From contig NZ_WVVW01000010.1 of assembly GCF_009857815.1 (NCBI RefSeq), positions 1 to 64,000 of the forward strand: a stretch of DNA of 64,000 bases, in the 5' to 3' direction. This document shows, piece by piece, positions 45,185 to 53,996 of this stretch (within the stretch, counting starts at the first letter, position 1; every line of letters starts with the position of its first letter). Source of the stretch: Pseudomaricurvus sp. HS19 (GTDB lineage: Bacteria; Pseudomonadota; Gammaproteobacteria; Pseudomonadales; Cellvibrionaceae). The notes beneath the pieces are model-generated. The model saw only the letters and a list, made by a program, of their open reading frames with translations. It did no database searches and was not told the DNA's origin. Made by a program: the position numbers and the translations under genes.

Positions 45185-45216
45185 TGTCAGTGACCGGCGG
45201 TAGCCGGTCACTGACA
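45185..45216. terminator. Bidirectional hairpin between cinA-like gene and fbp
   Basis: A perfect 14-bp inverted repeat (TGTCAGTGACCGGC at 45185-45198 and its complement at 45203-45216) with a GGTA loop, 8 bp and 11 bp from the two convergent stop codons. There is no T run, so it may act by RNA 3'-end stabilisation or be factor-dependent. Confidence 0.65.
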
Positions 45217-45227
45217 GGTTGCCAGGT

Positions 45228-46238
45228 TTACTGGTCTTCGCGCAGGAAACTCTCCACTTTCTCCACCATGGTGGTAGAGCCCACCACCAGCGGTACCCGC
45301 TGGTGCAGTTCGGTAGGTTGCAGGGAGAGGATGCGCTGGTCCGGTCCGGCCACCGCCTTGCCACCGGCCTGCTCCGCCAGGAACGCCATGGGGTTGCACT
45401 CATACAGCAGGCGCAGCTTGCCGTTGGGGTGGCTGTGGGTGGGCGGGTAGAGGTAGATGCCACCCTTGATCATGTTGCGGTGGAAGTCGGACACCAGTGA
45501 GCCGATGTAGCGCGAGGTGTAGGGGCGGTTGGTGGCCGCATCCTTCTCCTGGCAGTACTTGATGTACTTCTTCACGCCCGCCGGGAAGTTGATGTAGTTG
45601 CCTTCATTAATAGAGTAGATCTTGCCTTCCTGGGGAATGCGCATATTGGGGTGTGACAGGTAGAACACGCCCAGGCTCGGGTCGAAGGTGAAGCCGTTGA
45701 CGCCATTGCCGGTGGTGTAGACCAGCATGGTGGAGGAGCCGTAGATCACATAACCGGCGGCTACCTGCTGATCGCCGGGCTGCAGGAAGTCCTCGGCGGT
45801 CACTGGCTGGCCCACCGGGGAGACGCGACGGTAAATGGAGAAGATGGTGCCTACGGAGACGTTAACGTCGATATTGGAGGAGCCGTCCAGCGGGTCCATC
45901 AGCACCACGTAGCGACCGTCCGGGCTGTGGCCCTCCTCAAAATAGACGTACTCCTCTTCTTCTTCGGAGGCAATGCCGCAGACGTCGCCGCGGGCGGCCA
46001 GGGCAGCCTTGAATTTGTCATTGGCGTAGACGTCCAGCTTCTGCTGTTGTTCGCCCTGGACGTTCTCCAGTCCTGCGGCACCGGTGATGTCGACCAGGCC
46101 GGCTTTATTGATCTCACGATGGACGATTTTGGCGGCAAGGCGGATGGCGGAGAAGATGTTGGTGAGGGCGCCGGTGGCTTCCGGGTACTCGGCCTGACAA
46201 TCAATGATGAATTCGCCGAGAGTCTTGGTCATTTGCAT
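45228..46238 (-). CDS. fbp: Fructose-1,6-bisphosphatase class 1
   Basis: Gluconeogenic phosphatase releasing fructose 6-phosphate. The 336-residue protein has the class 1 motifs [13 protein letters not shown] (metal ligands), [22 protein letters not shown] (the DPLDGSS signature near residues 117-123), and the late substrate region [19 protein letters not shown]. Either ATG at 46238 or the one two codons later could start it. It diverges from speA. Confidence 0.96.
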   Translation of the reverse strand: MQMTKTLGEFIIDCQAEYPEATGALTNIFSAIRLAAKIVHREINKAGLVDITGAAGLENVQGEQQQKLDVYANDKFKAALAARGDVCGIASEEEEEYVYFEEGHSPDGRYVVLMDPLDGSSNIDVNVSVGTIFSIYRRVSPVGQPVTAEDFLQPGDQQVAAGYVIYGSSTMLVYTTGNGVNGFTFDPSLGVFYLSHPNMRIPQEGKIYSINEGNYINFPAGVKKYIKYCQEKDAATNRPYTSRYIGSLVSDFHRNMIKGGIYLYPPTHSHPNGKLRLLYECNPMAFLAEQAGGKAVAGPDQRILSLQPTELHQRVPLVVGSTTMVEKVESFLREDQ

Positions 46239-46602
46239 AGAGGGCTCTTGTTATCCTGCGGACTGCTTTTCCTGAGGAGTGTAGTGTCCCAGCTGCGGCG
46301 CAATTGTCAATGAAAAGGGGGATAACTGTCATGCCGGCGGTGCCTGTGGCCGGTTTTGCATGGTGGTGGTTTTTGCCGTTTAATGGTCGCTCTGCGCCCT
46401 CAGGAAGCGGGGGTGGGACGGCGGCCAGCGAGGTTGGCGTTCTGCTGGCTGCAGTCACTTTGTCACAGGTTTCAACTACCCTGAAAAGGGGTCAACAGGC
46501 ACCCCGGAAGTGGGCCGCGGAGGGCTCAAATTTTCTGTGGTGCGCTGCCTGTTTTTCATGCAGAATTGCGCGCCTGCTCGGCCGGGGGTCGGGCAATTCC
46601 CT
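46239..46602. other. Intergenic region between fbp and speA
   Basis: Should contain two divergent promoters. I could not pick a convincing hexamer pair for either. No RNA gene or protein gene was recognised. The frame of speA stays open back to about 46510, but the residues there do not look like the enzyme. Confidence 0.3.
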
Positions 46603-48543
46603 ATGTTTACTGGTGAAATACCGGGAGGATCGGAAGAGTTGGATGATATTCAATGGGACGTGGCACAGGCCGCGGAACTGTACGGCATCGACCGCTGGGG
46701 CAACGACTACTTTGCCCTGAACGACGATGGTTTGGTGGTCGCCAAGACCCTGAATGCCGATGTGCCTATCCTGGACATCGTCAAGGGGCTGGCAGAGCGG
46801 GACCTGCATATGCCGGTGCTGCTGCGGATCGAGAACATCCTGGACGCCCAGTTGTTCCGCCTCAACAACGCCTTTCGCGAAGCCATCAAGGGTGCCGGTT
46901 ACCAGAATATCTACCGCGGGGTCTATCCGGTCAAGGTCAACCAGCAGGCGCAGGTAGTGGAGGAGATTGCCGACTTCGGCAAGCGCTACCAGCACGGCTT
47001 TGAGGTGGGCAGCAAGCCGGAACTGATTGCGGCACTGTCGGCGCTGGAAGAGCCCGGCAGCCTGATTATCTGCAACGGCTACAAGGATTCCGAATTCATT
47101 GAACTGGGTTTGCAGGCCAGCAAGCTCGGCTTTATCTGTATTTTCGTCATCGAAACCCCTACCGAGCTGCCCATTATTATTGAGCGCAGCCGGGCGCTGG
47201 GTGTTTCGCCCTGCATTGGCGTGCGGGTGAAGATGACCACCCGCGTCAGCGGTCACTGGAACACCACCAGCGGCGATCGCAGTGTGTTTGGTCTCACCAC
47301 CAGTCAGCTGATTGACGTGGTGGACCAGCTCAAGCGAGAGGATATGCTCGACTGCCTGCAGCTGCTGCACTGCCACCTGGGCTCCCAGATTCCCAATATC
47401 CGTGATATCCGTGGTGGTATCGTGGAGGCGTGTCGCTACTACGCCGACCTGCGTCGCGAGGGCGCGGCGCTCTCCTATATCGACCTGGGTGGCGGCCTGG
47501 CGGTGGACTACACCGGCGCCAGCAACAGTGGCGAGCAGAGTCGTAACTACTCGCTGGAAGAGTATTGCGCCGACGTGGTGGAGACCATCCGCGATACCCT
47601 CGACGAGTATGGCGTGCCGCACCCCACTATCGTGACTGAATCCGGTCGCGCTACCGTGGCCTACTCCTCGGTGCTGCTGTTCAACATCCTCGACGTCAAC
47701 CTGTTTGAGCCTACCCAGAGCGAGCCTTTCCGCGAGGATGAGCACCCGCAGATCTCGCAGATGCGGGAGGTGCTGGAGTACCTCAGCCAGGAGAGCGCCC
47801 AGGAGTGCTTCAACGACGCCCACTTCCATCGCCAGGAGGTGCGGGAGCTGTTCCGTCGCGGCCAGATCGACCTGCGCACCCGCGCGGTGGCCGAGAACCT
47901 GTTCCTGGAGATCCTCCACGGCGTGGTGGCGCAGACCGAAACCATGGATCGCGTACCCACCGACCTGGAGGGTTTGAAAACCTCGCTGGCGGATATCTAC
48001 TACGGCAACTTCAGCCTGTTCCAGTCGCTGCCGGATATCTGGGCCATCGACCAGCTGTTCCCCATTATGCCCATTCACCGTCTTGAGGAGGTGCCCACCC
48101 GTCAGGCGGTGCTGGCGGATATCACCTGTGACTGTGACGGCAAGATCGATCGCTTTATTGATCCGGTGGAGAGCAGCAACAAGACGCTCTCCCTGCACGC
48201 CCTGAAGGATGGCGAGGAGTACTACCTGGGTGTGTTCCTGGTGGGCGCCTATCAGGAGACCCTGGGTGACCTGCACAACCTGTTTGGCGATACCAACGTG
48301 GTCAGCGTGCGCCTGAATCGCGACGGCAGTTACGAATTCGTCAAGGAGATTCACGGTGATACCGTCGCCGATGTACTGAGTTACGTGGAGTACGATCCCA
48401 AGGATGTGTTGTTGCGTTATCGCAACACCGCCGAGCGCGCGGTGCGCGAAGGGCGCATCACCGTGCGCGAGCGCCAGCAGATCGTGAAGCGCTTCAGCGA
48501 GAGCCTGCAAGGCTACACTTACTACGAAAAAGAAGTTTATTAA
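46603..48543 (+). CDS. speA: Biosynthetic arginine decarboxylase
   Basis: PLP enzyme converting arginine to agmatine. The protein is about 646 residues, close to the usual 630-660. Motifs: YPVKVNQQ with the PLP lysine, HCHLGSQIPN, and the large C-terminal SpeA-type extension, with DFxSxxQ-like FSLFQSLPDIWAIDQLFPIMP and CDGKIDRF. The start is uncertain: ATG at 46603 lacks a close ribosome site; TTG at 46639 has GGAGG 10 bp upstream and gives MDDIQWDVAQAAELYGIDRW. Together with speB (51747) it makes putrescine; the next two genes use it. Confidence 0.95.
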   Translation: MFTGEIPGGSEELDDIQWDVAQAAELYGIDRWGNDYFALNDDGLVVAKTLNADVPILDIVKGLAERDLHMPVLLRIENILDAQLFRLNNAFREAIKGAGYQNIYRGVYPVKVNQQAQVVEEIADFGKRYQHGFEVGSKPELIAALSALEEPGSLIICNGYKDSEFIELGLQASKLGFICIFVIETPTELPIIIERSRALGVSPCIGVRVKMTTRVSGHWNTTSGDRSVFGLTTSQLIDVVDQLKREDMLDCLQLLHCHLGSQIPNIRDIRGGIVEACRYYADLRREGAALSYIDLGGGLAVDYTGASNSGEQSRNYSLEEYCADVVETIRDTLDEYGVPHPTIVTESGRATVAYSSVLLFNILDVNLFEPTQSEPFREDEHPQISQMREVLEYLSQESAQECFNDAHFHRQEVRELFRRGQIDLRTRAVAENLFLEILHGVVAQTETMDRVPTDLEGLKTSLADIYYGNFSLFQSLPDIWAIDQLFPIMPIHRLEEVPTRQAVLADITCDCDGKIDRFIDPVESSNKTLSLHALKDGEEYYLGVFLVGAYQETLGDLHNLFGDTNVVSVRLNRDGSYEFVKEIHGDTVADVLSYVEYDPKDVLLRYRNTAERAVREGRITVRERQQIVKRFSESLQGYTYYEKEVY

Positions 48544-48559
48544 GTTAAGGGGAACCGCT

Positions 48560-49768
48560 ATGGCTAAAGTATTGATCATTGGCGCCGGTGGCGTTGGGCA
48601 GGTAGTGGCACACAAGTGTGCGCAGTTGCCGGACGTTTTTACGGACATCACCCTGGCCAGTCGTACCAAATCCAAGTGCGATGCTATTGCTGCACAGATT
48701 AAGGAAACCCAGGGGCGCGAGATCAAAACCGCCCAGGTGGACGCCGACAATGTGCCGGAGCTGGTGGCACTGCTGAATGAGCTGAAGCCGTTTATGGTGA
48801 TCAACGTGGCGCTGCCCTACCAGGATCTGACCATTATGGATGCCTGTCTGGAAGCGGGCGTGCATTACCTGGATACCGCCAACTACGAGCCGTTGGACAC
48901 CGCCAAATTCGAGTACAGCTGGCAGTGGGCCTATCAGGACAAATTCAAACAGGCGGGCCTGATGGCGCTGCTGGGTTCCGGCTTTGATCCCGGCGCCACC
49001 AACGTCTTTACCGCCTATATCGCCAAGCACTACTTCGACGAGATCCACACGCTGGATATCATCGATGTGAATGGTGGCAACCACGGCTACCCCTTCGCCA
49101 CCAACTTCAACCCGGAGATCAATATCCGCGAAGTGACCGCCGAGTGCCGTCACTGGGAGAATGGCGAATTCGTTACCACTCCGGCCATGTCCCTGCACCA
49201 GAGCTTCACCTGTCCGGATGAGGTGGGTACCTACAACATCTACCGCATGTACCACGAAGAGCTGGAGTCGCTGGTCAAGCACTTCCCGACCCTGAAAAAA
49301 GCGCAGTTCTGGATGAGCTTTGGCGAAAGCTACCTGAAGCACCTGGAGGTGCTGGGCAACGTGGGTATGACCGGTATCGAGCCGGTGAACTTCAACGGTA
49401 CCGAAATCGTACCGATCCAGTTCCTCAAGTTCCTGCTGCCCGACCCGTCCACCCTCGGTCCCCGTACCGTGGGCAAGACCTGTATCGGCTGTGTGGTTAC
49501 CGGCATCAAGGATGGCAAGCCGAAGACGGTTTACGTCTACCAGGTGAAAGATCACCAGGACTGCTACAAAGAAGTGCAGTCCCAGGCCATCTCCTACACC
49601 ACCGGTGTACCCGCCATGATCGGTGCCAAGATGATGATCGAAGGCAAGTGGATGCAGGATGGTGTGTGGAACATGGAACAGCTGGATCCCGACGCCTTTA
49701 TGGCTGACCTCAACAGTCACGGCCTGCCCTGGCAAGTTATTGAAGAGCCTGGCTACGAGCTGGTTTAA
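48560..49768 (+). CDS. Carboxy(nor)spermidine dehydrogenase
   Basis: Saccharopine-dehydrogenase-like enzyme that reductively joins a diamine (putrescine or 1,3-diaminopropane) to aspartate semialdehyde, giving carboxyspermidine or carboxynorspermidine. The 402-residue protein starts with a Rossmann motif (KVLIIGAGGVGQVVAHKC). It has the family segments GVHYLDTANYEP, GSGFDPGATNVFTAY and DVNGGNHGYPFATNFNPEIN. It is 17 bp after speA and 20 bp before nspC, so agmatine and polyamine production is one transcription unit. Which product is made cannot be told from sequence by eye. Confidence 0.93.
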   Translation: MAKVLIIGAGGVGQVVAHKCAQLPDVFTDITLASRTKSKCDAIAAQIKETQGREIKTAQVDADNVPELVALLNELKPFMVINVALPYQDLTIMDACLEAGVHYLDTANYEPLDTAKFEYSWQWAYQDKFKQAGLMALLGSGFDPGATNVFTAYIAKHYFDEIHTLDIIDVNGGNHGYPFATNFNPEINIREVTAECRHWENGEFVTTPAMSLHQSFTCPDEVGTYNIYRMYHEELESLVKHFPTLKKAQFWMSFGESYLKHLEVLGNVGMTGIEPVNFNGTEIVPIQFLKFLLPDPSTLGPRTVGKTCIGCVVTGIKDGKPKTVYVYQVKDHQDCYKEVQSQAISYTTGVPAMIGAKMMIEGKWMQDGVWNMEQLDPDAFMADLNSHGLPWQVIEEPGYELV

Positions 49769-49788
49769 GTCGCGGGATTGGATTGAGC

Positions 49789-50973
49789 ATGGATATTCAC
49801 GGCCAGATCAACTGCGACACCTTCGCCACCTTTGACCCGACCCGGGTACCGTCCCCCTGTTATGTGGTGGACGAGGTGGCGATCGAGCGCAACCTGAAAA
49901 TTCTCGACCGGGTGCAGAAAGAGTCCGGTGCCAAGGTGCTGTTGGCGCTGAAGGCTTTTTCCATGTTCAGCCTGGCGCCGCTGGTGAGTCGCTATCTCAC
50001 CGGTACCTGCGCCAGCGGGCTCTATGAAGCTCGTTTGGGGGCTGAAGAGTTTGGTGGCGAGGTGCACACCTTCAGCGCCGCCTACACCGAGGCAGACCTG
50101 CGCGAGATCCTGAAAATCTCACACCATGTGGTGTTTAACTCCTTTGGCCAGTGGCAGCGTTTCCAGCCTTTGATTCAGGAGGCGAAAGCACTGCGTCCGG
50201 AGCTGGAGTTTGGTGTGCGGGTGAATCCCATGCATTCCGAGGGTGCTGCTGATATCTACAACCCCTGTGCCCCGGGCAGTCGCCTGGGCATTGTGCGCGA
50301 CGCCTTTGACGGGCAGAGCCTGGAAGGGTTGTCCGGCATTCACTTCCACACCCTCTGTGAGCAGGGCTTCGGTCCGCTGGATCGCACCCTGGCGGCGGTG
50401 GAAGAGCAGTTTGGTCATATCCTGCCAACACTGAAGTGGGTTAATTTTGGCGGTGGTCACCACATCACCAAACCGGATTACGATGTGGACGGGTTGATTG
50501 CCCGCATCCGCGAGTTCCAGCAGCGCTACGATGTGCAGGTCTACCTCGAGCCCGGCGAAGCGGTGGCCATCCACTCCGGCGTGTTGGTGAGCGAGGTGCT
50601 GGACCTGGCCTGCAACCAGATGGACCTGGCCATCCTCGATACCTCCGCCACCTGCCATATGCCTGACACCATGGAGATGCCATATCGGGCGCAGATCTGG
50701 GGTGCCGGCGAAGCCGGGGAGAAGGCGCATACCTATCGCCTGGGTGGGCAGACCTGTCTTGCCGGGGATGTGATGGGTGATTACAGCTTTGACAGCCCGC
50801 TGACGATTGGCCAGCGCCTGATGTTTGATGACATGGCGCACTACACTATGGTCAAGACGACTACATTTAATGGTATTGGCTTGCCGGCGATCGCTGTCTG
50901 GAACTCTGGCAATGACAGCTTGAGGGTGGTGCGGGAGTTTGGATACGAGGCGTTTAAGGAGCGCTTGTCCTGA
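49789..50973 (+). CDS. nspC: Carboxynorspermidine decarboxylase
   Basis: PLP-dependent decarboxylase of the alanine-racemase fold that releases (nor)spermidine from its carboxy precursor. The 394-residue protein has TRVPSPCYVVDEVAIERN, the PLP lysine in LLALKAFSMFS, GIHFHTLCEQ, WVNFGGGHHITK, EPGEAVAIHSG and GDVMGDY. ATG at 49789 is used; TTG two codons earlier is also possible. Known in vibrios and many marine bacteria as the route that replaces SpeD/SpeE. Confidence 0.94.
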   Translation: MDIHGQINCDTFATFDPTRVPSPCYVVDEVAIERNLKILDRVQKESGAKVLLALKAFSMFSLAPLVSRYLTGTCASGLYEARLGAEEFGGEVHTFSAAYTEADLREILKISHHVVFNSFGQWQRFQPLIQEAKALRPELEFGVRVNPMHSEGAADIYNPCAPGSRLGIVRDAFDGQSLEGLSGIHFHTLCEQGFGPLDRTLAAVEEQFGHILPTLKWVNFGGGHHITKPDYDVDGLIARIREFQQRYDVQVYLEPGEAVAIHSGVLVSEVLDLACNQMDLAILDTSATCHMPDTMEMPYRAQIWGAGEAGEKAHTYRLGGQTCLAGDVMGDYSFDSPLTIGQRLMFDDMAHYTMVKTTTFNGIGLPAIAVWNSGNDSLRVVREFGYEAFKERLS

Positions 50974-51059
50974 TACTTCGGGCCTGGTTTTTGCGGCCAG
51001 CGCCTGTGGTTTATCCCTGATGGTGCAGCTGTTGGCAGGACAGCGGCCGCGGAGGGGGA

Positions 51060-51497
51060 TCAGAAGAAGCGGGATACCATGCGGCTCAGCAGGGAGCCGG
51101 TGGGCGCCTTGATCTGAACGTTCCTGGCATAGTCGCCATCCTCATTTTTAATGTGGGTGGTGAGCCAGATCTGCAGCTCGCCGGACAGGGCCTTGGCGAC
51201 GTTTTTGCCGGCCTGGTGAGCCTGGTAGTACTTCTGGATGCGGTTGACGAAGCTGGCGTGCACTTTTTTGTGGGCGCCGAGCAGCGGGTAGCTGTTCTGC
51301 TCCAGCAGGTCCTCCTCAAAGGCGAAGTGTGAGGTGGTGTAGTTGATCAGCCCCTGAAAGACTTCGGTGATCTGCTCGCGGTCTTCAGCCACGGCAGCAT
51401 CGTGCAGCTGATTGATATAGTCCACTATCCCCCGGTGTTGGTGGTCAATGATGTTGATTCCGGTGTTCAGTGAGTCATCCCAAGACATTTTAGCCAT
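51060..51497 (-). CDS. Bacteriohemerythrin
   Basis: Single-domain oxygen-binding protein with a non-haem di-iron site. Its 145 residues carry all ligands: HQHRGIVDYIN, HFAFEEDLLE, HKKVHASF, HIKNEDGDYA. Proposed roles of the family are oxygen storage, delivery or sensing. It sits among polyamine genes with no obvious link, and converges on nspC. An FNR/Anr-like site lies 120 bp upstream, which would fit oxygen control. Confidence 0.94.
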   Translation of the reverse strand: MAKMSWDDSLNTGINIIDHQHRGIVDYINQLHDAAVAEDREQITEVFQGLINYTTSHFAFEEDLLEQNSYPLLGAHKKVHASFVNRIQKYYQAHQAGKNVAKALSGELQIWLTTHIKNEDGDYARNVQIKAPTGSLLSRMVSRFF

Positions 51498-51616
51498 GAT
51501 TACCTTCCTGCAATGGTGTGGTGTTGCCTGTTATTTTTAGTCGTTAAACAGCAATATCCATATTATCTGTGAGGGCAATTTTGGCGTCATAAGTGATGGC
51601 CGTCCACAGCAATTCA

Positions 51617-51630
51617 TTGATCTGAATCAT
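51617..51630. promoter_or_regulatory. FNR/Anr-like site
   Basis: TTGAT-CTGA-ATCAT matches the FNR/Anr consensus TTGAT-N4-ATCAA at nine of ten positions. It lies in the 249-bp divergent gap, 120 bp before the bacteriohemerythrin gene and 117 bp before speB. No FNR-type regulator other than Crp is in the window. Confidence 0.4.
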
Positions 51631-51746
51631 AAACATGGCGGCCTTTGAGCAGTTTTACAGATGGCCGGATAAGCGGCGTTCCGCTGCCTGACAGAGGCGC
51701 GGCACAGGCAATATTCAAGGCGTGACAAGCCGTAGAGGAACAGAAG

Positions 51747-52637
51747 ATGGAAGAGTTTGATCAGTTGGTAGCGCCCGGTTATCCGGTCTTCCTCGGCTCC
51801 GAGTTTGAGCACCCGGCAGCGGATGCGGCTGCCTTTCATGTGTTGCCGGTACCTTATGAAGAGTCGGTCTCCTACGGTGGCGGCACTGCCAAAGGGCCGG
51901 CGGCCATCCTGCAGGCCTCCTGGCAGCTGGAGACCTGGGACGGCAAGGGGCATCCCTGCCGCGAGGGCATTCACACCCTGCCGCCGGTGGATACCGATGG
52001 CACGCCGGAAGCGGTAGTGGAGCGCATTGCTGCGGCTACCGAGGCCATTGTTCGTGCGGGTAAGTTCCCGGTGGTGCTGGGCGGCGAGCACACTGTCACT
52101 ATCGGTGTGATTCGCGGCCTGCTGGCGGCCGGTGTGGAGGACTTTGGAGTGGTGCAGATCGACGCCCACGCTGACCTGCGCGACGCCTACGAGGGCAACC
52201 CCTACAGTCACGCCTCGGTAATGAAACGCATCGTGGATGAGGATATCCCCCTGTTCCAGCTGGGTATCCGCGCCTTCTGCGAGGAGGAGTCGAAGACCCG
52301 CAAGGTCTACGGTGTAAAACACCTGGATGCGGAGGTGCTGGTACCGAAAAACGTCACCAGTTTTGAGCTGCCGGAAGATTTTCCCAGCAAGGTCTTCTTT
52401 ACCCTGGACGTGGACGGGCTCGACCCCTCCGTCTTTCCTGCCACCGGTACCCCGGTACCGGGTGGCTTGAGCTGGTACCAGACCCTGTCGCTGTTTGAGG
52501 CGGTGGCCCAGCAGCGGGATATTATCGGTTTCGACATCATGGAGCTGGCGCCCATCGACGGCTTTCATGCCTACGAATTCTCCGCCGCCCTGCTGACCTA
52601 CAAGATGATGGGGATTGTGCAGCGCAATCGCGACTGA
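51747..52637 (+). CDS. speB: Agmatinase
   Basis: Ureohydrolase splitting agmatine to putrescine and urea. The 296-residue protein has the binuclear manganese ligands of the arginase family: LGGEHTVTIG, VVQIDAHADLRDAYEG (DAHAD), and FFTLDVDGLDPSVFPATGTP (DVDGLDP). The N-terminal half has LPVPYEESVSYGGGTAKGP. With speA it completes arginine to putrescine. A strong terminator follows. Confidence 0.95.
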   Translation: MEEFDQLVAPGYPVFLGSEFEHPAADAAAFHVLPVPYEESVSYGGGTAKGPAAILQASWQLETWDGKGHPCREGIHTLPPVDTDGTPEAVVERIAAATEAIVRAGKFPVVLGGEHTVTIGVIRGLLAAGVEDFGVVQIDAHADLRDAYEGNPYSHASVMKRIVDEDIPLFQLGIRAFCEEESKTRKVYGVKHLDAEVLVPKNVTSFELPEDFPSKVFFTLDVDGLDPSVFPATGTPVPGGLSWYQTLSLFEAVAQQRDIIGFDIMELAPIDGFHAYEFSAALLTYKMMGIVQRNRD

Positions 52638-52647
52638 CGCCCGCTTG

Positions 52648-52695
52648 TCCCGGGGTACTCCCTTCCCCCGATGGAGAGGGGAGGCCCCGGGTTTT
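52648..52695 (+). terminator. Intrinsic terminator after speB
   Basis: CCCGGGG (52649-52655) pairs with CCCCGGG (52685-52691) and CTCCC (52658-52662) with GGGAG (52679-52683), then TTTT. The stem is long and GC-rich with a small bulge. Confidence 0.75.
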
Positions 52696-52874
52696 CACAA
52701 GCAACACTGTTCCTGGCTACAAAAAATCCTTGTTAGCAGAGGCGCGTGTTGGCCGCTAACATCTGTGCCCGCGGCGACGCTCGTCCGCCGCGCTCACCCG
52801 CTCTGCGGTTCCCTGTTTTCCCCATATCGCACTACACTTGCTGATACCTTCCGGAGGTAACGCACTTCTCGCCA

Positions 52875-53993
52875 ATGAACGATTCCTCTCTTATCGCCGA
52901 TCGTTTTTACGCCGCCACCCGCGCAGGTCTGCCGGTGGATTTTCTCAACCTGCTTTCCAATCTTTTGCGCCACCCGTCCGTGGTGGGGGCCGAACACTCC
53001 TTTTTCCGTGTGCTGCAGCGCGAGCTGGAAGAGCGCGGCGCGACCGTTACCTGGTACGAAGGGTTGCTGGTGGCCCAGCGCGGCAATGCCGAGCGCCTGT
53101 TCCTGTCCGCGCACATTGATCGCCACGGTCTTATCTGTACCGGCCCCAATGAGTTCCAGTACGCGGCCTTCGTCGCCGGTGCCCGCTCTGACCTGCTGGG
53201 GAACTCGGTAGATGAGCAGCTGATGCGCAAGATCGTGGATCGCTTCAGTGGCGAGCAAGTCTACGCCTATGAACCCTGGTCCGGGGCCTATCGCGGCAAG
53301 GGCGCTATTCGCGAGGCGCACATCTGCGAGTTCCGCAACAACCTGATCTTTACCCTGGAGGGGATGGATCATCTGGTGGCCGGCACGCCGGTGGCGTTTC
53401 TCGATAACCTGCGGGTCACCGATGAGGCGCTGATTGGTCAGCTGGACAATGTGCTGACGGCGGCGGTGCTGGTCTACCTGTTTGAGCTGGGGTTTGAGGG
53501 CACGGCGTTCTTTACCGCTCAGGAAGAGGCGGGCAAGAGCTGGCGCTACCTGCTGGAGTGGTTCCGCCGCTTTGGTGGTTCCACCAACCAGCTGATCGTG
53601 GTGGATACCAGTCCCTTTCCCACGTTTGAGGCCGCCAGCCAGCAACAGCTGGTGCTGCGCAACCAGGACGCCAATGCCGGCTTCAGTGCGCCCCTGACCC
53701 GGGTGCTGGCGGGGCTGTGTGCCGAACTGGGGGTGGTAACCCAGTACAAGGATGAGTACGTCAAACAGAATAACCAGGAGTTGAAGAACAAGGGGCTTGA
53801 TCCCATGTCACTGGGGTCTACGGAGATGGGGCGCATTATCAAGGCCTCCAACGGCCTGGTGGATGGCACCACCCTGCAGATCCCCACCTCCGGCTATCAC
53901 ACCATGTCGGAGACGGCTCCGCTGGCAGCCGTGGCGGCATTTATTGAAGTTTTAAAACGGCTCTCCTGCGGGCCACAGACAGATAAGGCGTAA
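52875..53993 (+). CDS. M42-like metallopeptidase
   Basis: A 372-residue di-zinc peptidase of the M42/M28/M20 clan. Metal ligands are visible: SAHIDRHG (H80, D82), LDNVLTAAV, the catalytic pair in TAQEEAGKS, VVDTSPFPT, and SGYHTMSETAPL. No signal peptide, so cytosolic. It is 3 bp before the RimK-like gene and forms a three-gene unit with it and the GNAT/C39 gene. The context suggests trimming or removal of residues from a modified peptide or amino acid. The exact family (M42 aminopeptidase or relative) is not settled by eye. Confidence 0.8.
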   Translation: MNDSSLIADRFYAATRAGLPVDFLNLLSNLLRHPSVVGAEHSFFRVLQRELEERGATVTWYEGLLVAQRGNAERLFLSAHIDRHGLICTGPNEFQYAAFVAGARSDLLGNSVDEQLMRKIVDRFSGEQVYAYEPWSGAYRGKGAIREAHICEFRNNLIFTLEGMDHLVAGTPVAFLDNLRVTDEALIGQLDNVLTAAVLVYLFELGFEGTAFFTAQEEAGKSWRYLLEWFRRFGGSTNQLIVVDTSPFPTFEAASQQQLVLRNQDANAGFSAPLTRVLAGLCAELGVVTQYKDEYVKQNNQELKNKGLDPMSLGSTEMGRIIKASNGLVDGTTLQIPTSGYHTMSETAPLAAVAAFIEVLKRLSCGPQTDKA

Positions 53994-53996
53994 CCC

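Noticed and set aside
46492-48804. A 770-codon open frame antisense to speA
   Set aside because: It mirrors a high-GC gene with strong third-position bias; histidine/glutamine/valine-rich composition is typical of an antisense shadow.
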